Origin: Candidatus Thiodiazotropha taylori
Lineage (GTDB): Bacteria > Pseudomonadota > Gammaproteobacteria > Chromatiales > Chromatiaceae
DNA length: 5,748 nt
Assembly (NCBI GenBank): GCA_019100305.1
Contig: JAHRHW010000300.1
Location: forward strand, 1-5,748
Direction: 5' to 3'
How positions within the stretch are numbered: the stretch's first letter is position 1; every line of letters starts with the position of its first letter. Position numbers and translations under genes: made by a program. Under the pieces are notes generated by a model that saw only the letters and a program-made list of their open reading frames with translations, made no database searches and was not told where the DNA came from. Below, in pieces: positions 1-4,100 of the stretch.

Positions 1-2
1 GG

Positions 3-752
3 TTTGCAGCAAGGATGTCCACACCGAAGGTCATGATTTCGGATAACGCACTGACCTATGTAGCCTCAGCAAGAACAATTGAGAGACTCACCAACGCGAC
101 AAGCGAGAGACTAGCTACCCATGGAACCACCTGGAAATTCATACCTCAGCGAGCTCCGTGGTACGGTGGCTGGTGGGAGAGGTTGATAGGACTAACTAAA
201 AACTGTTTGAGAAAGGTCCTTGGCAGATCGTTTGTCACCCTTGTGGAACTACAGACTATAATAACTGAGGTGGAGTGCATCCTAAACGACCGACCGCTGA
301 CCTACGTATCGTCTGATCCAGTTGATGAACAGCCGCTCAGTCCGTCGCATCTACTTTACGGACGGCCAATCACGTCATTCAACCACCCGGATGAGCGCCC
401 CGAGGAAGTCGAGACGAATGTTACACGTGACACGCTCAAAGGACGTTCACAGCGTGTACATCAGATCACCCAACACTTCTGGACCCGATGGAGGAACGAA
501 TATTTGACCTCGCTCAGGGAATTTCATCGCTACAAACGAAGGGACGGGCACAAAGCGAGGGTCGGAGACGTTGTGCTCGTTCACAAGGATTCACCGAGGA
601 ACACGTGGCCACTAGGTGTCGTTCACGAACTCTTACCTGGTGGCGATGGAGCAGTGAGAGCAGCCCGGGTTCGAATTAAAGGAGGAATCACTACCCGGCC
701 TATCACGAAACTATACCCTATGGAGATAAACTGTGAAGATAACGTCTTATGA
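3..752 (+). CDS. Gag-Pol polyprotein, C-terminal part: integrase core and C-terminal domain (partial at left edge)
   Basis: This is the end of the Gag-Pol reading frame whose beginning lies at 1149-5748. The frame is open from the left edge, so the ATG at 15 is an internal methionine (context RRFAARMSTPK once the ends are joined), not a start. It encodes 247 residues after the junction, numbers 1534-1780 of the joined protein, ending at TGA 750-752. The second catalytic Asp of the DDE integrase is in MISDNA (codon 42-44, joined residue 1545) and the Glu is in GGWWERL (codon 177-179, residue 1590). The 44-residue gap between them is longer than the 35 of retroviruses, which fits BEL integrases as I recall them. 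The tail from HFWTRWRNEYL to KLYPM (474-719) resembles the DUF5641 domain found at the C-terminus of BEL/Pao Pol, a small barrel-like domain with the motif VGDVVLV. No stop or frameshift interrupts it. Confidence 0.93.
   Translation, partial: FAARMSTPKVMISDNALTYVASARTIERLTNATSERLATHGTTWKFIPQRAPWYGGWWERLIGLTKNCLRKVLGRSFVTLVELQTIITEVECILNDRPLTYVSSDPVDEQPLSPSHLLYGRPITSFNHPDERPEEVETNVTRDTLKGRSQRVHQITQHFWTRWRNEYLTSLREFHRYKRRDGHKARVGDVVLVHKDSPRNTWPLGVVHELLPGGDGAVRAARVRIKGGITTRPITKLYPMEINCEDNVL
474..719 (+). other. DUF5641-like integrase C-terminal domain
   Basis: Joined residues 1689-1770. It begins with the helix HFWTRWRNEYLTSLRE and continues through VGDVVLVHKD, a W-P-L-G-V-V strand and TTRPITKLYP. 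This order is typical of the C-terminal domain of BEL/Pao integrases and corresponds in position to the SH3-like DNA-binding domain of retroviral integrases. A role in DNA or chromatin contact is inferred from position only; no chromodomain is seen. Confidence 0.75.
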
Positions 753-762
753 ACTGTGATTC

Positions 763-770
763 AGGAAAGG
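763..770 (+). other. Candidate polypurine tract (plus-strand primer)
   Basis: The run AGGAAAGG is the only all-purine stretch of this length between the integrase stop and the AT-rich region. In LTR elements such a run just upstream of the 3' LTR resists RNase H and primes plus-strand synthesis. It is short and is followed by CTCAAG before the nearest TG, so the assignment is weak. The purine-rich stretch around 722-742, at the end of the ORF, is an alternative. Confidence 0.3.
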
Positions 771-776
771 CTCAAG

Positions 777-786
777 TGATTAATCA
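777..786. repeat. 10-bp perfect palindrome, candidate LTR tip
   Basis: TGATTAATCA reads the same on both strands. It starts with TG six bases after the candidate purine tract, so it could be the 5' tip of the LTR. The nonamer AAGTGATTA that overlaps it (774-782) recurs at 862-870. Function is unproven. Confidence 0.35.
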
Positions 787-802
787 TTTATTCCATAGTA
801 CA

Positions 803-810
803 CATATAAT
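803..810 (+). promoter_or_regulatory. Possible TATA box of the LTR promoter
   Basis: CATATAAT, followed by a second TATAA at 824-828, lies early in the putative LTR. This is where the U3 promoter should be, with roughly 320 bases left for transcript start, R, U5 and the PBS. The region is AT-rich, so a chance match is likely; no initiator element was identified. Confidence 0.25.
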
Positions 811-972
811 TTTCGTAATTTTCTATAATCAGTTAAATTACCAAGGTCTAGCTCAGATATGAAGTGATTACATTTTGAAGTTTGAGATTGCCTTTCCATA
901 CAGAGACTATAGTGACCTTAGTGGTTTTCAAAGCATAGACTTTACTTTGGTGGCCCGGAGTATGTTAGGATC

Positions 973-983
973 TTGGCGCCAAA
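973..983 (-). promoter_or_regulatory. E2F-like palindromic site in the LTR
   Basis: The plus strand reads TTGGCGCCAAA. On the minus strand this is TTTGGCGCCAA, which fits the metazoan E2F consensus TTTSGCGC. Positions 973-982 are a perfect 10-bp palindrome. It is a GC-rich island in an otherwise AT-rich region. Binding is inferred from motif resemblance alone. Confidence 0.3.
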
Positions 984-1009
984 GTCTTGTTAACGTATTA
1001 GTGTTTTCC

Positions 1010-1025
1010 TGACGTCTTAACGTCA
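1010..1025. promoter_or_regulatory. CRE-like inverted repeat in the LTR
   Basis: TGACGT-CTTA-ACGTCA is a perfect inverted repeat with 6-bp arms and a 4-bp spacer. Each arm is a CREB/ATF half-site and the left arm runs on to TGACGTC. The heptamer TTAACGT inside it also occurs at 990-996. It could bind bZIP factors or form a small hairpin in the RNA leader; both are inference. Confidence 0.3.
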
Positions 1026-1129
1026 TAACATGTTTACACGCGTTGTTATTGTGTTCCAACGTTTTTGAGTAATACAATTCATAGAGAGAAGACGTACTTT
1101 TTCTTGCGTTCAAATCCATTCTAAGATAT

Positions 1130-1141
1130 TGGTGCCGTGAC
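1130..1141 (+). other. Primer binding site, tRNA-His type
   Basis: TGGTGCCGTGAC is complementary to the 3' end of a tRNA: TGG pairs with the CCA tail, T with discriminator A73, and GCCGTGA with the 3' strand of the acceptor stem. From memory, metazoan cytosolic tRNA-His ends in GTCACGGCACCA, giving 12 paired bases. The next base is C where full pairing would need T. Position supports the call: immediately after the LTR region and 7 bases before the gag ATG. Minus-strand DNA synthesis would start here. Confidence 0.8.
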
Positions 1142-1148
1142 CAAAAGG

Positions 1149-4100
1149 ATGTGTTCTAAGTTGAAAGCAGTGAGAAAAGGACACAGAGGAGCAGTTTCGA
1201 AGCTGATCAAGAAATTCGAGGAGGTGAAAGGTGATGAATCAGCGCCCGGAATCGACGAACTTTCGAACATCGCTAGTGCCCTTCAGAAAAAGCTGACAGT
1301 GATCACGGAGCTCAATGACAAGATTCTCGCAGCACTGGACGAAGAGGAGATAGAAGCAGAAATTCCCGAATCAGATGAGTACATTTTTAACTTAGAATCA
1401 ACTATTCAACAAGTTAAAAGACTGATTCAAACTAGAACGTCTCGTTTAAATGTGCATGCTCATAGTTTTCCTTCTAGCCAGGACCCCGCAGCCTCAACCA
1501 GTATTAGTACGGACGCCCAGTCGTTCACCCCACAACCTCCGTTAGTTACAGGTCTGGTCAACAGCGAAAATGAGTCACAAGTACATGCACAAGAGAGCCA
1601 ACGCAATGTGCCGCACATGTCTGCTTCCGTCTCTAGCTCCATATATCACAGATTACCAAAGCTAGATCTTCCAGTATTTGATGGTGATGTTTTAGAATGG
1701 CAGTCGTTTTGGGACTCATATGAATCAGCGATCCATACAAATCAATCCCTCAGTGATGTGCAGAGATTCACCTACCTCAAATCCTTGTTGAAATACGATG
1801 CCCTGCAAACAGTGTCCGGATTTGCAATTACAAACATTAATTACGGCAAAGCAGTCGCCTTGTTGCACGAGCGGTACGGACAAAAGCACAGGATTGTACA
1901 AACTTACATGCAAGCATTATTAGATCTTCCAGCGCCCATGAATACCATTTCCAGCCTACGGACTTTCTTCGATAAGACAGAAATCTACATTAGAGGTCTT
2001 GAATCACTTGATCAGATGGAAAGCTCATACGGCGCATTGCTTGTTCCTGTGATCTTAAAGAAAATACCTGACGAAATACGGAAGAACATTGCTAGAGAGC
2101 ACGGGTCGTCAAACTGGTCTTTGTCTGAACTGCGAAAATGCCTGCTCAAGGAATTGAATGTCATGGAAGCCGGGAACTCTATCGTCGCTCATGCAGAAAC
2201 ATTGCCAACGACAGCAACTTTCTTTACAAATACCAAGCCACAGACGAAGCCGTATCATAAATCTAAACCGCCGTCGAAGTCGCAGATACAACCCAGTGGA
2301 AACGACATACTTCATTCAAAGCGAGTTTGCGCCTTTTGTAGAGGACCGCACAGTAGTGCAGACTGTACGACAATAATCGATTACACCGAGCGTATCAGCA
2401 TAGTAAAGCGAGACCACTTGTGCTTCAATTGCCTTGGCCGACACAGAGTAGCAGATTGTAAATCGAAGTCAAAATGCAGACATTGCTCTAGAAAACACCA
2501 TACTGGACTATGCAAAGATGCTCTTCAGAGAACTGATGCAAAGACACCAGCTCAAGACACTTCAACCGAAAATCACAACGCGAAGGAATCCAGTGCATCA
2601 GTCCAGTTGCATTCTTCTCTCACCCACTCACAGGGCCACGTGCTTTTGAAGACAGCCATTGGACCAGTCAGCTCAGGTCAAACGAGTATAGATGCAAACA
2701 TTCTGCTCGACGAAGGTGCTCAGAGATCATTTATTACTACAGACTTAGCCAGAAAACTGGAGCTGGTTCCCACCGGGAAAGAAGCCTTATCCATTTCGGG
2801 TTTTGGGGACGCCAGAGGAAATATGCGAGAATTTCCGACCGCAACAGTCTATCTACAGACAGAGGCAGAAACCATTCCACTTGACGTGTTGATTGTACCA
2901 GATATTGCTGTGCCATTGAAAACATATCCAAGCAACACGAAGACCATGAGCCATTTGAAGGGACTCAAACTTGCTCATCCCGCAATGAATGATGGGTATT
3001 TTGAAATTATGATGCTAATCGGAGCCGACTACTACTGGGCTATTGTGCAAGACAGAGTCGTCAGAGGAAATGGTCCCACTGCTGTCGAGTCAAAGTTGGG
3101 GTACCTACTTTCGGGACCCATAGATGCATGCAACAAATCACCCGCCACTTCGATGATGAACATAATGACGGCACATTCTGTTGAAGAAGTCGATCTTGAA
3201 AAATTTTGGAAGGTCGAATCACTTGGCATAGAGAAAACGGAACCCGAGCAGTCTCAAAAAAGTTACTTACAAGAATACCAGAACAGTTGTATTTCCTTCA
3301 AGGATGGGAAATATTATGCCAAGTTACCATGGAGAGACAACCACTCAGTCCTACCGACAAACGAAGAAGTAGCTAAACGAAGAACACAACAAGTGATACA
3401 GCGCTTGAAACGAGATCCAGCTTTGTTGCAAGTCTACGGCGATATCATCAGCGAGCAGGAGAGACGAGGTTTTATCGAGAAGATTCCCGAATGTGACCAG
3501 CCCGTGTCGAAGATCCATTATATACCGCACCACCCTGTAAGAAAGGAATCTGCAACCACGCCAATCAGGATAGTCTACGACTGTGGCTGTAGATCGTTGC
3601 TTGACAGCCCTAGCCTGAATGATTGCTTGATGAATACCCCACCTACCTTGAATGATATTACATCGCTCTTTCTTCGGTTTCGAAGTCACAAGTACGCAGT
3701 CACCACAGACATAGAGAAGGCGTTTTTGAATATCGGACTAGCCGAGGAAGACCGAGATGCCACGAGATTTTACTGGCTCAGCAATCCTGAAGATCCTGAC
3801 AGCACTCTACAGACCTATCGCTTTAAATCGGTTCTGTTTGGAGCAACGTGTTCGCCCTTCATCCTGAATGCAGTCATTTTAAAGCTCTTGAACTCTAACA
3901 AATGCACCATTACGGACATGATGCTGAAGGACCTGTATGTGGACAACATTGTATCCAGCCTGCCTAGCGAAGAGATGTTACTTGACTACTTCACAACCGG
4001 TAGAGCCATTTTCAAGGAAGCCGGATTTAACCTGAGATCTTGGGCATCTAACAGCCAAGCATTGACAGATGTGGCAAAACAAGACAACATCCAAGACAAT

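Larger units (their letters stand above)
753..1129 (+). repeat. Single long terminal repeat region (boundaries approximate)
   Basis: This 377-bp non-coding, mostly AT-rich stretch lies between the integrase stop codon and the PBS, where the 3' LTR of one element end and the 5' LTR of the other must be merged. It has no long plus-strand ORF. It contains TATA-like sequences (804-809, 824-828), several short palindromes and a possible AATACA poly(A) signal variant at 1071-1076. A second copy is absent, so the exact ends cannot be set by comparison. Candidate 5' ends are TG at 777, after the purine run 763-770, or TG at 755. Candidate 3' ends are CA at 1111-1112 or 1117-1118, or the base before the PBS. 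The implied length of about 335-375 bp would be ordinary for an LTR of this family. Confidence 0.7.

Noticed and set aside
15..752. ATG at 15 as the start of a separate 245-residue integrase gene
   Set aside because: The frame is open to the left edge and the residues before the ATG continue the integrase when the ends are joined; the protein would lack its zinc finger and first catalytic Asp.
1071..1076. AATACA as the LTR polyadenylation signal
   Set aside because: It is a weak variant in AT-rich sequence with no clear downstream GU-rich element; kept only as a remark under the LTR.
928..1119. 63-codon minus-strand ORF in the LTR region
   Set aside because: It is short, shows no motif, and lies in AT-rich non-coding sequence between integrase stop and PBS, where chance ORFs are expected.
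753..1148. Possible env gene, tRNA gene or other accessory gene between integrase and gag
   Set aside because: No plus-strand ORF with signal or membrane segments, no cloverleaf-like sequence and no repeat array were seen; the interval is accounted for by the LTR and PBS.
3351..3689. 112-codon minus-strand ORF
   Set aside because: It lies opposite the conserved RT coding frame, has no recognisable motifs and is a shadow of the real gene.
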